Below, piece after piece: positions 19,349 to 28,289 of a stretch of 64,000 nucleotides of DNA. How positions within the stretch are numbered: position 1 is the stretch's first letter; each line of letters begins with the position of its first letter. The stretch covers positions 744,001 through 808,000 of the forward strand of contig NZ_LR134287.1 in assembly GCF_900636515.1 (NCBI RefSeq). Reading direction: 5' to 3'. The translations under genes were made by a program, and so were the position numbers. The notes beneath the pieces are model-generated. The model worked only from the letters and a program-made list of their open reading frames with translations, was not told where the DNA came from and made no database searches. The DNA comes from Neisseria animalis. Lineage in GTDB: Bacteria; Pseudomonadota; Gammaproteobacteria; Burkholderiales; Neisseriaceae.

Positions 19349-20668
19349 TTACATTAAAAATTGCGAGACGCAGTAAATCAGCAGGCCGACCAAACCGCCG
19401 ACCAGCGTGCCGTTGATGCGGATATACTGCAAATCCCGTCCGACGCCCAGCTCCAGCTTTTCGGCCATTTGCCCGCTGTCCCAGCTTTTGACTTTGTCGG
19501 CCACGAATTGTGCGGCCTGATTTTTGTAACGGGCAACCAAACCGCGAACCAGCAGCGATAAGCGTACATCGGCGCGGCGCATAAATTGCGGGTGGGCGGC
19601 GGCTTGGGCAAGCATATGTTCGAGCAGTTTTTCCAGTTGGGCGGCGCAGAGCGAATGCTGTTTTGCGGTATCTTCTGCCGCCCAGTTTTGGACGTTGCGC
19701 CAGAAGTCTGCCAAGCCGTTGTGCAGCGCGGGGGATTCGGCGATTTGCTGTTTGAAGGTTTCCAAGCGTTTGTGCCAGAGTTTTGATGTGGACAAACGCT
19801 CAATCAATAAATCGTATTGCGTGTCGAAGTGCCGCTGCAGGGCATTGTCGCGGCCGTCGGCGGTGTGTGCCAGATAGCCGTCTGCCCAAGACAGGGCTTT
19901 TTCGGCTGCCCAATCGTCCACTTTTTCGACCAAAGAAGTTTTCATGGCAGCTTTGAATTTATCCCAAGTAGTGGGTGCGTCGCTTTCGATTTTTGCTGCC
20001 CACTCACGCAAGTGCTGCTCCAACATGGCGCGGGTTTCGGGGTGGTTCAGCAGGCGGCGGAGCTGTTTGATGAGCTTGTGGAGCAGGATATGGTGGAAAC
20101 CGTGTTCTTTTAAAATTTTCAGGCCGTCTGCAAGCGCACGACCGATTTTTTCCCCGCTGTATTGCCGGGACAGCAGCATACTGCCGAAACGTGCCGTTTG
20201 CTCAGGCTTGGCGGTGTTCAGCAGCAACGGAATCTGACGGGTCAGCCACGGCAGCCACAAACGGCGCAACGGCGGCTCTGCCAAGCGGTGCAGCAGTTTT
20301 TCAGACGGCCTCATTTGGTAGATTCGCACGGCAATCGCTTTGCCTTGCAGGAAATTGTGTTCGATAAACCGCGCCAGCTCGTCGGCAATCCGTACCTGAT
20401 TGCGCGGCAGAATGGCGGTGTGCGGAATCGGTAAGCCCAAAGGCCGTCTGAATAATGCGGTAACGGCAAACCAGTCTGCCAGTGCGCCCACCATCGCGGC
20501 TTCGGCAAAGGCTTTAACATAAGCCAGCCAAGCATATTGCCGTACCAACAGCGCAGATACGACAAATAATACAACCGCAGCCAGCAGCAGGCAGTTTGCC
20601 TGCCGTCTGGCGGTTTTCAAACGCAGACGTGCCTGACGGGTGCGGGCTTCGGCAGATAAAGTTTGCAT
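19349..20668 (-). CDS. DUF445 family membrane protein
   Basis: The 439-residue protein is a DUF445 member by its signature AEAAMVGALADWFAVTALFRRPLGLPIPHTAILPRNQ after an N-terminal helix pair. A long, mostly helical middle region probably faces the cytoplasm or periplasm. A final helix follows (INGTLVGGLVGLLIYCVSQFL). The function of the family is not established. The gene is alone and no partner is suggested by the neighbours. Confidence 0.82.
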   Translation of the reverse strand: MQTLSAEARTRQARLRLKTARRQANCLLLAAVVLFVVSALLVRQYAWLAYVKAFAEAAMVGALADWFAVTALFRRPLGLPIPHTAILPRNQVRIADELARFIEHNFLQGKAIAVRIYQMRPSEKLLHRLAEPPLRRLWLPWLTRQIPLLLNTAKPEQTARFGSMLLSRQYSGEKIGRALADGLKILKEHGFHHILLHKLIKQLRRLLNHPETRAMLEQHLREWAAKIESDAPTTWDKFKAAMKTSLVEKVDDWAAEKALSWADGYLAHTADGRDNALQRHFDTQYDLLIERLSTSKLWHKRLETFKQQIAESPALHNGLADFWRNVQNWAAEDTAKQHSLCAAQLEKLLEHMLAQAAAHPQFMRRADVRLSLLVRGLVARYKNQAAQFVADKVKSWDSGQMAEKLELGVGRDLQYIRINGTLVGGLVGLLIYCVSQFLM

Positions 20669-20871
20669 GGTTTTTTAGGCGGAAAGAAACAAAAATCAGG
20701 GAGTATGCTCCCAATACATTTTTGGAAGAATAGGGCAGTATTATATAACGCAATGGCATGGTATGGCGCGGCAAGGCAAAATGCAGACGGCAGGAAAATG
20801 CCATTTGCACAACGGCTGCTGAAAATTTGAGCGGTTTTTAAAAGTCGAGCAGACATAGGGGTTTGGGCAGC

Positions 20872-20880
20872 TTATCCACA
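20872..20880 (+). promoter_or_regulatory. DnaA-box match upstream of rpsU
   Basis: TTATCCACA is a perfect match to the consensus DnaA box. It is a single site in the 511-base gap between DUF445 and rpsU, so its meaning is uncertain. The rest of the gap holds the rpsU promoter, a leader of about 200 bases and an uptake-like sequence near 21116. Confidence 0.3.
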
Positions 20881-20941
20881 GGCCGTCCACACGGCAGCCA
20901 ACACGGATTGTGTGTAACCTCCGTACAATCCGCCTGACGGC

Positions 20942-20970
20942 TTGACAGGTTGGTATTTTTGTAAGATAAT
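20942..20970 (+). promoter_or_regulatory. Strong sigma-70-type promoter of rpsU
   Basis: A consensus TTGACA at 20942-20947 is separated by 17 bases from GATAAT at 20965-20970. It would give rpsU a leader of about 200 bases. Confidence 0.75.
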
Positions 20971-21179
20971 CTCGCGATTATTTTTGCGGCTTGAGCTATT
21001 CGGGCTGTTGTTTCCGGCAGAGTGCCGGCTTGTTAGGAGGTGGTGTTCACATCACGGCGCGTATCCCGCCATGCCGTACCGGCAACCCAGCGATACAGAA
21101 AACCGATTTTTTATTGCCGTCTGCAAGCGACATGAATTTATCAGACGGCAGCAATCCAAGATTATTTGAAGGAAATAAA

Positions 21180-21392
21180 ATGCCTGCAATCCGTGTAAAA
21201 GAGAATGAACCATTTGAAGTTGCCATGCGCCGTTTCAAACGCGCTGTAGAAAAAACCGGTCTGCTGACCGAGCTGCGCGCCCGCGAAGCTTACGAAAAAC
21301 CGACTACCGAGCGCAAGCGTAAAAAAGCTGCTGCGGCCAAACGTCTGCAAAAACGTCTGCGCAGCCAACAGCTCCCTCCAAAAATGTACTAA
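21180..21392 (+). CDS. rpsU: 30S ribosomal protein S21
   Basis: S21 is a small basic protein near the anti-Shine-Dalgarno end of 16S rRNA. The 70-residue sequence [28 protein letters not shown]... with a Lys/Arg-rich C-terminal half ([19 protein letters not shown]) is unmistakable. GAAGGAAAT precedes the ATG. yqeY follows after a hairpin; the dnaG and rpoD genes that often come next in proteobacteria do not. Confidence 0.98.
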   Translation: MPAIRVKENEPFEVAMRRFKRAVEKTGLLTELRAREAYEKPTTERKRKKAAAAKRLQKRLRSQQLPPKMY

Positions 21393-21418
21393 TCACGGCG
21401 CTGCCTTGATTAAACAGG

Positions 21419-21450
21419 ACACCGCAAGGCAGAATGCCCTGCGGTGTTTT
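21419..21450 (+). terminator. Hairpin between rpsU and yqeY
   Basis: ACACCGCA pairs with TGCGGTGT, followed by TTTT, 27 bases after the rpsU stop. It may attenuate read-through so that rpsU is expressed more than yqeY. Confidence 0.6.
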
Positions 21451-21475
21451 GCATTGACGAACGATTGGAAAAAAC

Positions 21476-21919
21476 ATGACTTTGAAACAACGCTTGAGCG
21501 ATGACATGAAGGCTGCGATGCGCGCCAAAGACAGCCTCTCCCTTTCTACTATCCGCCTGATTAACGCGGCCGTCAAACAATATGAAGTTGATGAGCGTGC
21601 GGAGGCGGACGATGCCAAAATTACGGCGATTCTGACCAAAATGGTCAAGCAGCGCAAAGATTCCGCTAAAATTTACACCGATGCGGGGCGTAACGATTTG
21701 GCGGACAAGGAAAATGCGGAAATCGAAGTGCTCAACCGCTATCTGCCGAAAATGATGTCTGAAGAGGAAATCAAACAGGCGGTTGTGGCGGCGGTTGCAG
21801 AAACCGGAGCGGCCGGTATGGCGGATATGGGCAAGGTAATGGGTGTGTTGAAAACCCGACTGGCCGGTAAAGCTGATATGGGCGAAGTCAACAAGGTATT
21901 GAAAGCTGCTTTGAGCTAA
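21476..21919 (+). CDS. yqeY: GatB/YqeY domain protein
   Basis: This 147-residue protein is the stand-alone form of the YqeY domain that otherwise forms the tail of GatB and of some glutaminyl-tRNA synthetases. Visible markers are MTLKQRLSDDMKAAMRAKDSLSLSTIRLINAAVKQYEVD at the N-terminus and GMADMGKVMGVLKTRLAGKADMGEVNKVLK at the C-terminus. The domain is thought to contact tRNA. Its common position next to rpsU is kept here. Confidence 0.92.
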   Translation: MTLKQRLSDDMKAAMRAKDSLSLSTIRLINAAVKQYEVDERAEADDAKITAILTKMVKQRKDSAKIYTDAGRNDLADKENAEIEVLNRYLPKMMSEEEIKQAVVAAVAETGAAGMADMGKVMGVLKTRLAGKADMGEVNKVLKAALS

Positions 21920-21943
21920 AAACCGCTTGATGGTTGAGGCGGT

Positions 21944-22002
21944 AAAAGCCGTCTGTATATTTCGGGGCATACGTTGTGCCGTGAAATATGCAGACGGCTT
22001 TT
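21944..22002 (+). terminator. Long uptake-sequence hairpin after yqeY
   Basis: AAAAGCCGTCTGTATATTTC pairs with GAAATATGCAGACGGCTTTT, an unusually long stem. The 690 bases from yqeY to the carbonic-anhydrase gene otherwise hold a second uptake hairpin near 22150-22175, a Correia-like relic and copy 7. About 230 bases at 22380-22608 hold no recognised gene. Confidence 0.75.
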
Positions 22003-22198
22003 GGTTTGTGTAACGGTAAGGCGGAAGCGGTTGCAGGTTTCGGGATATGCGTTGTGTTGTGGAGTATACAGACGGCATAATCGCGGAAAATGCTTTATTT
22101 TTCAGGCAAGCGGAAGCGTAAAATCTGTTCTGATTGCCCGAGCAGGCAAAAAATGCCGTCTGCAAAACGGCATTTTTAATGTTATGACCGGATAGTGC

Positions 22199-22267
22199 GG
22201 ATGGACGGGTTTGCTGCAACAGCTTGGTCAAGTCTGTTCTTGGAGCAACATGCCGCAATGCTTATTT
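22199..22267 (-). repeat. Older Correia-like relic split by copy 7
   Basis: Read on the minus strand, AAAATAAGCATTGCGGCAT starts an element arm and continues into CCAAGCTGTTGCAGCAAA, seen in other relics. The outer end of the same arm (AATGAC) lies on the far side of copy 7 at 22375-22380. Removing copy 7 restores GCTTATTTTAAATGAC. Confidence 0.55.
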
Positions 22268-22374
22268 TATAGTCATTTAAAATAAGAATGATACAGCGTT
22301 GCTTTGCCTTGCCGTACTATGTGTACTGTCTGCGGCTTCGCTGCCTTGTCTCATTCTTATTTTATTCGACTATA
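22268..22374 (+). mobile_element. Correia-like miniature element, copy 7 (nested)
   Basis: A 107-bp intact copy inserted at a TA within the TTTAAA of an older element arm of the same family. Confidence 0.92.
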
Positions 22375-22608
22375 AATGACGGTATTGTGAATACGGAGAC
22401 ATTTTGCTTGGCAAAGCGGCGGTTTGGAAGCTGCTGGAAGGCGGGAAGATGTTGAAACATTTAGGGGTTTCAAAGTGTTGATGTTTGGCTGCCGCGTTCC
22501 GATACCGTTTGGGAACGGTTTTTTACGGAAAGGCCGTCTGCATTTTGTTGCCCGCCCGTTTCGTTGGAAAACGAAAGAGGGCGGGTAGGTTTTGCGGTGT
22601 GATGACGG

Positions 22609-23157
22609 TTATGGCTGTTCTGTTTCGCCGTTGCGGTAGGCTTGGGCGTAGTTGACGTAATTTTCCGCAGACTGTTTCAGAAAGGCAAGTTCGCCGTCTG
22701 TAAGGGGACGGGCTTGTTTGACCGGTGAACCGATATACAGATAGCCGCTTTCTAGCCGCTTGCGGGGCGGTACGAGGCTACCGGCTCCAATCACGACATC
22801 ATCTTCAATAACCGCATCGTCTAATACGATGCTGCCCATGCCGATGAGTACGCGGTTGCCGATGGTGCAGCCGTGTAAAACGGCTTTGTGCCCGACGGTA
22901 ACGTCTTCGCCTATGATTAGCGGCGAGCCTTCGGGCTGTCCTTCCCGACTTTGGGTAACGTGCAAGACGCTGCCGTCTTGTACGTTGCTGCGGGCGCCGA
23001 TTTGAATGCGGTGGATGTCGCCGCGGATAACGGTCATCGGCCAAACGGATACGGATTCTGCAAGCTCGACTTGGCCGATAACGACGGCGCTGTGGTCAAC
23101 CCATGCGCTTGGGTGGATATTGGGACGGTGGTGTTGGAAAGGGCGGATGTTCGACAT
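22609..23157 (-). CDS. gamma-class carbonic anhydrase-like hexapeptide protein
   Basis: The 182-residue protein is a left-handed beta-helix of the YrdA/PaaY/CaiE group. Hexapeptide repeats run from VDHSAVVIGQVELAESVSVWPMTVIRGD to EDDVVIGAGSLVP. The residues that bind zinc in gamma carbonic anhydrases are in place: VLHV near residue 65, then VGHKAVLHGCTIG with two His. The catalytic activity of this subgroup is often low or unproven. GAGGAG lies upstream of the ATG. Confidence 0.87.
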   Translation of the reverse strand: MSNIRPFQHHRPNIHPSAWVDHSAVVIGQVELAESVSVWPMTVIRGDIHRIQIGARSNVQDGSVLHVTQSREGQPEGSPLIIGEDVTVGHKAVLHGCTIGNRVLIGMGSIVLDDAVIEDDVVIGAGSLVPPRKRLESGYLYIGSPVKQARPLTDGELAFLKQSAENYVNYAQAYRNGETEQP

Positions 23158-23205
23158 GGTTTCTCCTCGGTTGTGTTGCGGTGTTCATGCTGTTTGCTGA
23201 CTATA

Positions 23206-23312
23206 TATAGTCATTTAAAATAAGAATGATACAGCGTTGCTTTGCCTTGCCGTACTATGTGTACTGTCTGCGGCTTCGCTGCCTTGTCTCATTCTTATTT
23301 TATTCGACTATA
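23206..23312 (+). mobile_element. Correia-like miniature element, copy 8
   Basis: A 107-bp intact copy, 48 bases upstream of the carbonic-anhydrase ATG. It is preceded by GACTATATA, which makes a short palindrome with its own left end. Confidence 0.92.
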
Positions 23313-23368
23313 CCAAAAGAAAGCCGTCTGTAAAACAGACGGCGGTGGCAGAGTGGTTGCGTACAACA

Positions 23369-23505
23369 TGATACAGCGTTGTCGAGCCTTGTTCAAAGAG
23401 AAGGCGCGGCCAAGCTGTTGTAGCAGCAAATTCGCCGCTTTGTACGGCTTATCCGTATCAGTTGCGGCATTGCTGCTTGGTTTCATGTTGCGCTATCCGA
23501 CCATA
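23369..23505 (+). repeat. Degenerate long-form Correia-like relic
   Basis: It begins GATACAGCGTTGTCGAGCCT, continues TTCAAAGAGAAGG, GTACGGCTTATCCGTA, and ends TATCCGACCATA, close to the intact terminus TATTCGACTATA. The internal TTCAAAGAGAA is a feature of the long Correia form. It sits 56 bases from copy 8 and lies upstream of the esterase stop. Confidence 0.6.
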
Positions 23506-23555
23506 AAATCGGCAAGCTGCCGTTTTGCAGACGGCATATTTCGGTTTTCGGGTAA

Positions 23556-24308
23556 TCAGAGCAGGTTTTGCTCTTCCAGTTTGCCTAAGAAATAAGGCAT
23601 TTGCTTGCGCCACAGCGGCCAATCGTGCGCCATGTCGTGCCCCCAGTAATCAAACCAGCCTTCTATGCTTTTGCCGGCGAAGGCTTCCTGCAGGCGGCGT
23701 GTGTCGGCTACGTGTTGCTCTTCCCATGCGCCCTGACCGACGGCGATGATGAAGTGGTTGCGGCGGTAGTGTTCCAGAAACCAAGCATCTTGCTGCCCCC
23801 ATAAAAAATCGATGGCGGAATTGGTATAAACCTCCGGGTCGCCGTAAAATTCGCCGCTGAAAAAACGGGCATCGTACACGCCGCTCAGTGCGATGGCGGT
23901 ATCGAACAAATCGGGGTGGCGCAGGGCAAAGTTGACGGTATGGAATGCGCCCATGCTGCAACCGGTTGCCATCATCGCTCCACTCCATTGTGATTCATGC
24001 CGGATCAGTGGAACCAATTCGTTGACGATGTATCGGTCGTAGGCGTTGTGTGCCATGGCCATATCATGTCCCGATTTGTAATCGGCAAGCCACGATTCTT
24101 TGTCGATGGAGTCGGGTGTGTAAAACTTGAGCAGCCCGCGTTCGATAAACGAGCGGCAGGCATCGATTACGCCGAAATTGCCGTATTCGTTTTGATTGCC
24201 GCCGGAGGAGGGGAAGACAATCACGGGCTTGCCGGCATGACCGTAAACATTGAAGTACATCTCGCGACCGAGTTCTCCGCTCCAATGGCTGCGTTGTTCA
24301 AAGTGCAT
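23556..24308 (-). CDS. alpha/beta-hydrolase esterase-family protein
   Basis: A 250-residue protein of the esterase-D-like alpha/beta hydrolase group. The nucleophile elbow GCSMGA places Ser at residue 118, and a late WGHDMAHDWPLW provides a His. The early VIVFPSSGGNQNEYGNFG resembles the oxyanion strand-loop. No signal peptide is seen, so it is probably cytosolic. It begins 12 bases after the ATP-grasp gene and is surely cotranscribed with it. The substrate is unknown. Confidence 0.8.
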   Translation of the reverse strand: MHFEQRSHWSGELGREMYFNVYGHAGKPVIVFPSSGGNQNEYGNFGVIDACRSFIERGLLKFYTPDSIDKESWLADYKSGHDMAMAHNAYDRYIVNELVPLIRHESQWSGAMMATGCSMGAFHTVNFALRHPDLFDTAIALSGVYDARFFSGEFYGDPEVYTNSAIDFLWGQQDAWFLEHYRRNHFIIAVGQGAWEEQHVADTRRLQEAFAGKSIEGWFDYWGHDMAHDWPLWRKQMPYFLGKLEEQNLL

Positions 24309-24320
24309 GATGTATCCTTT

Positions 24321-25499
24321 TCAATGTTTTTGTTGGGCAAAGCGCACAATTTCGCGCATTTGTTCGATGGTTTCGGTGCGCGCCAAGATGCCTTCCTCGC
24401 CCATGATTTTGGCGAATACGCCGGGTACGTTTTGTACGCTGATGATGTTTGCTGCGTATTTGCCGCAAATTTCTTCAATGCTGTGCGCGTAGTTTTTATT
24501 GGCTTTACGCGAAATGTACACGACGTTCCACGGGTGGGTAATGTCAGCGGTAAAGGTGTTGTTTTTAACGATATGGGCATATTCGTCGAATATGTCGAAA
24601 TCATTGGCGTAGTTCCACATATCGATGGTCAGGCCGCCGGGCGGACGACAGTTGATTTCCAGCGGCAGCAGTTCTCCGCTGGCTTTGACGCGGAAAAATT
24701 CAAAGTGGAAGAAGCGTTCTTTGACGTTGAAAGCGTCCACGCATTTTTGCCCCAATGCAACCAGTTTGGGTGAAATATCGCGCGGAACGTAGTAAAACAT
24801 ATCCCTGTCGTTTTCTACGGTATCCAAAACGGCTTCGGAATACTCCAAACCGGCATAGAAAACAATTTTACCGTTTTTGTCGGCAAGGCCGTCGAAGGTG
24901 ATGATGTCGCCGTCGATAAACTCTTCCATGATGTATTCGGTATGCGGGTTTTTATAGCCGAAAAAGGCCTCCAACTCTGATGCCGAGCGGATTTTGTAGG
25001 TGTCGCTGGCGCCTACACCGGAATTGGGCTTGATGATGACGGGAAATTTCAGCTTGGCCGCCAGTTTGCGCGCGTCTTCATCACCATTGAATACGCGGCC
25101 TTGTGCGACTTTTAAGCCGATACTGCGGAATACTTCTTTCATTTGCGCTTTGGTTTTAATCGAAAGCATATCGGCATTTTTGTAGCCGGGTACGTTGAAA
25201 TCGGTACGCAGCGCGGCATCCAGCTCCAGCCAATATTCATTATGCGATTCGATCCGGTCGATACGCCCGTATTTGTGCGCGAAAAAGGCAACGGCGCGGT
25301 AGACTTGATCGTAATCTTCCATATTGTCTACACGGTAGTATTCGGTAAGCGAGCGGCGCAGGTTTTCGCTTAGGGATTCATAAGGTGCGTCGGCGATGCC
25401 TAAGGTTCGGAAACCGTTTTCGTGCAGGCGCACGGCAAAGGTTTCAAAATTGGTGGGAAAGTGGGGGGAAATCATGACAAAGTTGAGTGGTTCGGACAT
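24321..25499 (-). CDS. ATP-grasp domain ligase of unknown substrate
   Basis: The 392-residue protein has a preATP-grasp domain (1 to about 110) and an ATP-grasp fold. KFPVIIKPNSGVGASDTYKI at about 151-170 is the glycine-rich ATP loop, YIMEEFIDGDIITFDG follows, and LEINCRPPGGLTIDM carries the ExN metal-binding pair. It resembles carboxylate-amine ligases more than biotin carboxylase. It is the first gene of a two-gene unit with an esterase-like hydrolase. That pairing suggests making and trimming an ester- or amide-linked small molecule or peptide, but this is inference. Confidence 0.82.
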   Translation of the reverse strand: MSEPLNFVMISPHFPTNFETFAVRLHENGFRTLGIADAPYESLSENLRRSLTEYYRVDNMEDYDQVYRAVAFFAHKYGRIDRIESHNEYWLELDAALRTDFNVPGYKNADMLSIKTKAQMKEVFRSIGLKVAQGRVFNGDEDARKLAAKLKFPVIIKPNSGVGASDTYKIRSASELEAFFGYKNPHTEYIMEEFIDGDIITFDGLADKNGKIVFYAGLEYSEAVLDTVENDRDMFYYVPRDISPKLVALGQKCVDAFNVKERFFHFEFFRVKASGELLPLEINCRPPGGLTIDMWNYANDFDIFDEYAHIVKNNTFTADITHPWNVVYISRKANKNYAHSIEEICGKYAANIISVQNVPGVFAKIMGEEGILARTETIEQMREIVRFAQQKH

Positions 25500-25686
25500 G
25501 ATGGGTTCTCTGTTGTGAAGTATTGGGGCGGATTTGCCGTTTGTATGCCGTATATTAGGCGGTTAAATGAAGCGGTATGCCGTCTGCAAAAGCAGGTTTT
25601 TGTTTGAGACCATGCCGTCTGAGATTTGCAGACGGCATGATGAATCGTAATAATTTGTTGCAGGCAGCCTGCTGTTATCGGATAAA

Positions 25687-25717
25687 CCAAAGCGCACCGC
25701 TTGGCAGTGCGCTTTGG
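25687..25717 (-). terminator. Terminator of the cytochrome c5 gene
   Basis: A perfect stem CCAAAGCGCAC / GTGCGCTTTGG with a 9-base loop, 14 bases beyond the stop. Unlike most terminators here it contains no uptake sequence. Confidence 0.75.
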
Positions 25718-25730
25718 CAGAAGGCATGAT

Positions 25731-26567
25731 TTAGAACTTGCCGCCGGATTGGTTTACCATGTAATCCACGGCTGCTTTGACTTCGTCATCGCTCAGGCTC
25801 ATGTTGCCGCCGCGTGCCGGCATAGAGTTGAAACCTTCGATGGCGTGTTTGTGCAGGGTTTCTTTGCCTTTTTTGATGCGGTCGGCCCATTCGTCTTTAT
25901 GGGTTACGCGGGGAATGCCCGGAATGGCGGAGTTTGCACCGTGGCAAACCATGCAGCTTGCATCGAATACGGCCTTGCCGTCAACGGCAGCGGCTGCGCT
26001 CGGAGATTCTTCTGCAGCGGCAGGAGCAGCGGTTTCACCTTCTGCAGGAGCGGCATCGGAAGAAGCGGTATCGGCCGGAGTAGCACCTGCATCAGGATCG
26101 GGGAAGTTGCCGCCGGCGCTGTTGGCCAGATAAGTTACAACGCGTTTCAGTTCCAAATCGGTCAAATCGGCAGCACCGCCTTTGGCCGGCATGGTGTTGA
26201 AGCCGTTCAAAGCATGGTCAAACAAGGTATCGAAACCTTGGGCAATGCGGGAAGCCCAGTCTGCTTTGTTTTCAAATCTGGGTGCGTTCGGAACAATGCT
26301 GTCTGCAGCGTGGCATTGGATACAGACTTTGTTGAAAATTTGTTCGCCGGTACGTTCGCCGACCGGTGTGCCGTCGCCCAACTGCAACTGGCCGCTAGGC
26401 TGGATACGGGTTTGGGTAGCGGATTCTGTGGTTTCGGCAACATCGCTGAAAGAGCTGCTGCCGGCCAGTTTAATCAGGAAAAAAACGACTGCGAGCAAGA
26501 TTACGACACCGCTCACGAGTGTGAACAATGCGGAACCTTGGGCTTTGCGGTTACTGAGTTGTTTCAT
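25731..26567 (-). CDS. cycB: dihaem cytochrome c5
   Basis: The 278-residue protein has an N-terminal membrane anchor (about 11-35) and two class-I cytochrome c domains. The haem motifs are CIQCH at 82-86 and CMVCH at 205-209. Likely axial Met ligands are in GFNTMPAKGG and GFNSMPARGG. The domains are joined by a linker of about 40 residues rich in Ala, Pro, Glu and Asp. In pathogenic Neisseria the matching protein passes electrons from bc1 to the cbb3 oxidase and to nitrite reductase. It stands alone with its own terminator. Confidence 0.88.
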   Translation of the reverse strand: MKQLSNRKAQGSALFTLVSGVVILLAVVFFLIKLAGSSSFSDVAETTESATQTRIQPSGQLQLGDGTPVGERTGEQIFNKVCIQCHAADSIVPNAPRFENKADWASRIAQGFDTLFDHALNGFNTMPAKGGAADLTDLELKRVVTYLANSAGGNFPDPDAGATPADTASSDAAPAEGETAAPAAAEESPSAAAAVDGKAVFDASCMVCHGANSAIPGIPRVTHKDEWADRIKKGKETLHKHAIEGFNSMPARGGNMSLSDDEVKAAVDYMVNQSGGKF

Positions 26568-26812
26568 TTGGTAGGCCTCGCCGTTAGGTTAGGTTGTGCT
26601 TGGATTTGGTATATGGGTATGTTAAACGCAATTAACAATATTTTGCTGGATTATACTGAATTTGCAAGCGTATTCCAATCGTTGGACCGGAATTTATATG
26701 AAAAAACTTGACCTGTGCCAAGGTTTTAATATTAAGGGCTTGTAATCATTAAGCTATTAAGTTTTATGCTTGTGCCGCGTATTGCGGATTTGCTGCAACG
26801 GTAAGATAAGTT

Positions 26813-26841
26813 TTGCCAAAAAGCCAAAAATACGTTAATCT
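26813..26841 (+). promoter_or_regulatory. Promoter of the tRNA-Arg(CCG) gene
   Basis: TTGCCA, a 17-base spacer and TAATCT lie 11 bases before the mature tRNA 5' end. Confidence 0.55.
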
Positions 26842-26852
26842 TACACCTTGCA

Positions 26853-26928
26853 GCACCCATAGCTCAGTTGGAAGAGTGTCAGTTTCCGAAGCTGGAGGTC
26901 ACAGGTTCGATCCCTGTTGGGTGCGCCA
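26853..26928 (+). tRNA. tRNA-Arg (anticodon CCG)
   Basis: A 76-base cloverleaf with encoded CCA. The acceptor GCACCCA pairs with TGGGTGC. The anticodon loop TTCCGAA gives CCG, reading CGG. The T loop is TTCGATC. Confidence 0.95.
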
Positions 26929-26940
26929 GCCATTATAGAG

Positions 26941-26978
26941 AAGCCGTCTGAAAAGAGTGAATTTTCAGACGGCTTTTT
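26941..26978 (+). terminator. Uptake-sequence terminator between tRNA-Arg and tyrB
   Basis: AAGCCGTCTGAAAA pairs with TTTTCAGACGGCTTTTT. It can serve both the tRNA and the convergent aminotransferase gene. It uses the canonical GCCGTCTGAA form. Confidence 0.85.
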
Positions 26979-26991
26979 GATTTACTTCAAA

Positions 26992-28185
26992 TTATTTCAA
27001 AACTTCGGCAAAAGCGTTGGCCACATATTCGATGTTGGCAGGGTTCAAGCCTGCTACGCACATTCTGCCGGAATCCAGCAGGTAGATACCGAACTCGTCG
27101 CGCAGGCGGTGTACTTGTCCTACCGTTAATCCGGTGTAGCTGAACATACCGCGTTGTTTGATGAAATAGTCGAAATTTTTTCCCGGCACTTTTTCAGTCA
27201 GCACTTCATACAGGCGGCGGCGCATGGCGCGGATGCGGTCGCGCATGGCGTATACTTCGCTGTGCCACAAGGACAACAGATCCGGCGTGTTCATCACTTC
27301 GGCGGCCACATACGCGCCGTGGGCGGGCGGGCTGGAATAAATGCGGCGCACGGTGAATTTGAACTGGCCGAACACGATATCCGCTTCTTCACGGTTCGGG
27401 CATACCGCGCTCAGTCCGCCGACGCGCTCGCCGTAAAGTGACAGGTTTTTCGAGAAAGAGTTGCTGACAAACAGCGGCAACCCCATTTGCGCGGCTTTGC
27501 GGATGGCGTATGCGTCCTGATCCAAATCTTCGCCGAAGCCTTGATAGGCAATGTCCATAAACGGAATCAGCTTGCGTTTGCTGATGATTTCCAAAACCGT
27601 ATCCCATTGCCCGGGCGACAAATCCACGCCGGTCGGATTTTGGCAGCAAGGGTGCAGTACCAATACGCTGTTTTCCGGAAGCGTATCGAAAAATGCCGTC
27701 ATTTCATCAAATTTCACGCCGACTGTGGCCGGATCGTAATACGGATAAGTGCCGACTTCAAAGCCTGCACCTTCGAAAATGCCTTTGTGGTTGTCCCAAG
27801 TCGGGTCGCTGACATAGGCTTTGGCAGCGGGAAACCAGCGGTGTAAGAAGTCTGCGCCGACTTTCAACGCGCCGGAGCCGCCCAGGGTTTGAATGGTGGC
27901 GATGCGCTTTTCCTGCAGTACCGGATGTTCCGCACCGAAGAGCAGGGTTTGCACCGCGCTGCGGTAGGCAGCCAAGCCTTCCATCGGCAGGTAGGGGCAG
28001 GGGCGCGGCTCGGCGGCGAGCGTGCTTTCGGCTTGGCGAACGGAATTTAAAACCGGCATTTTGCCTTCGTCGTCAAAATAAATGCCGATGCCGAGATTGA
28101 CTTTTTCGGCGCGGCTGTCGTTGTTGTAAACCTCGACCAAACTCAAAATCGGGTCGCCTGCGTAAAATTCGACGTGCTGGTACAT
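26992..28185 (-). CDS. tyrB: aromatic amino acid aminotransferase
   Basis: This 397-residue class-I PLP aminotransferase belongs to the TyrB/AspC group: it begins with [38 protein letters not shown] and has [18 protein letters not shown]. The PLP Lys lies in [20 protein letters not shown]. The group transaminates aromatic amino acids and aspartate or glutamate with 2-oxoglutarate. Aromatic preference is inferred from family resemblance and not proven by the residues. It is monocistronic. Confidence 0.93.
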   Translation of the reverse strand: MYQHVEFYAGDPILSLVEVYNNDSRAEKVNLGIGIYFDDEGKMPVLNSVRQAESTLAAEPRPCPYLPMEGLAAYRSAVQTLLFGAEHPVLQEKRIATIQTLGGSGALKVGADFLHRWFPAAKAYVSDPTWDNHKGIFEGAGFEVGTYPYYDPATVGVKFDEMTAFFDTLPENSVLVLHPCCQNPTGVDLSPGQWDTVLEIISKRKLIPFMDIAYQGFGEDLDQDAYAIRKAAQMGLPLFVSNSFSKNLSLYGERVGGLSAVCPNREEADIVFGQFKFTVRRIYSSPPAHGAYVAAEVMNTPDLLSLWHSEVYAMRDRIRAMRRRLYEVLTEKVPGKNFDYFIKQRGMFSYTGLTVGQVHRLRDEFGIYLLDSGRMCVAGLNPANIEYVANAFAEVLK

Positions 28186-28250
28186 GGCTGCTCCTTAAGG
28201 ATAGGGTGGAATGGGAAGATTGTGGCATAAAGGCAGATTGTTGACAATTA

Positions 28251-28280
28251 AAAGGCCGTCTGTATATGCAGACGGCCTTT
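28251..28280 (-). terminator. Uptake-sequence hairpin after the DUF2628 gene
   Basis: AAAGGCCGTCTG and CAGACGGCCTTT with a short loop, 10 bases beyond the DUF2628 stop. Confidence 0.75.
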
Positions 28281-28289
28281 GTATCGGGT

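Noticed and set aside
26705..26725. AACTTG-N8-CAAGGTT dyad resembling a MerR-type operator between cytochrome c5 and tRNA-Arg
   Set aside because: No MerR regulator is near, the -10 spacing is not convincing, and the tRNA has a better promoter at 26813-26841.
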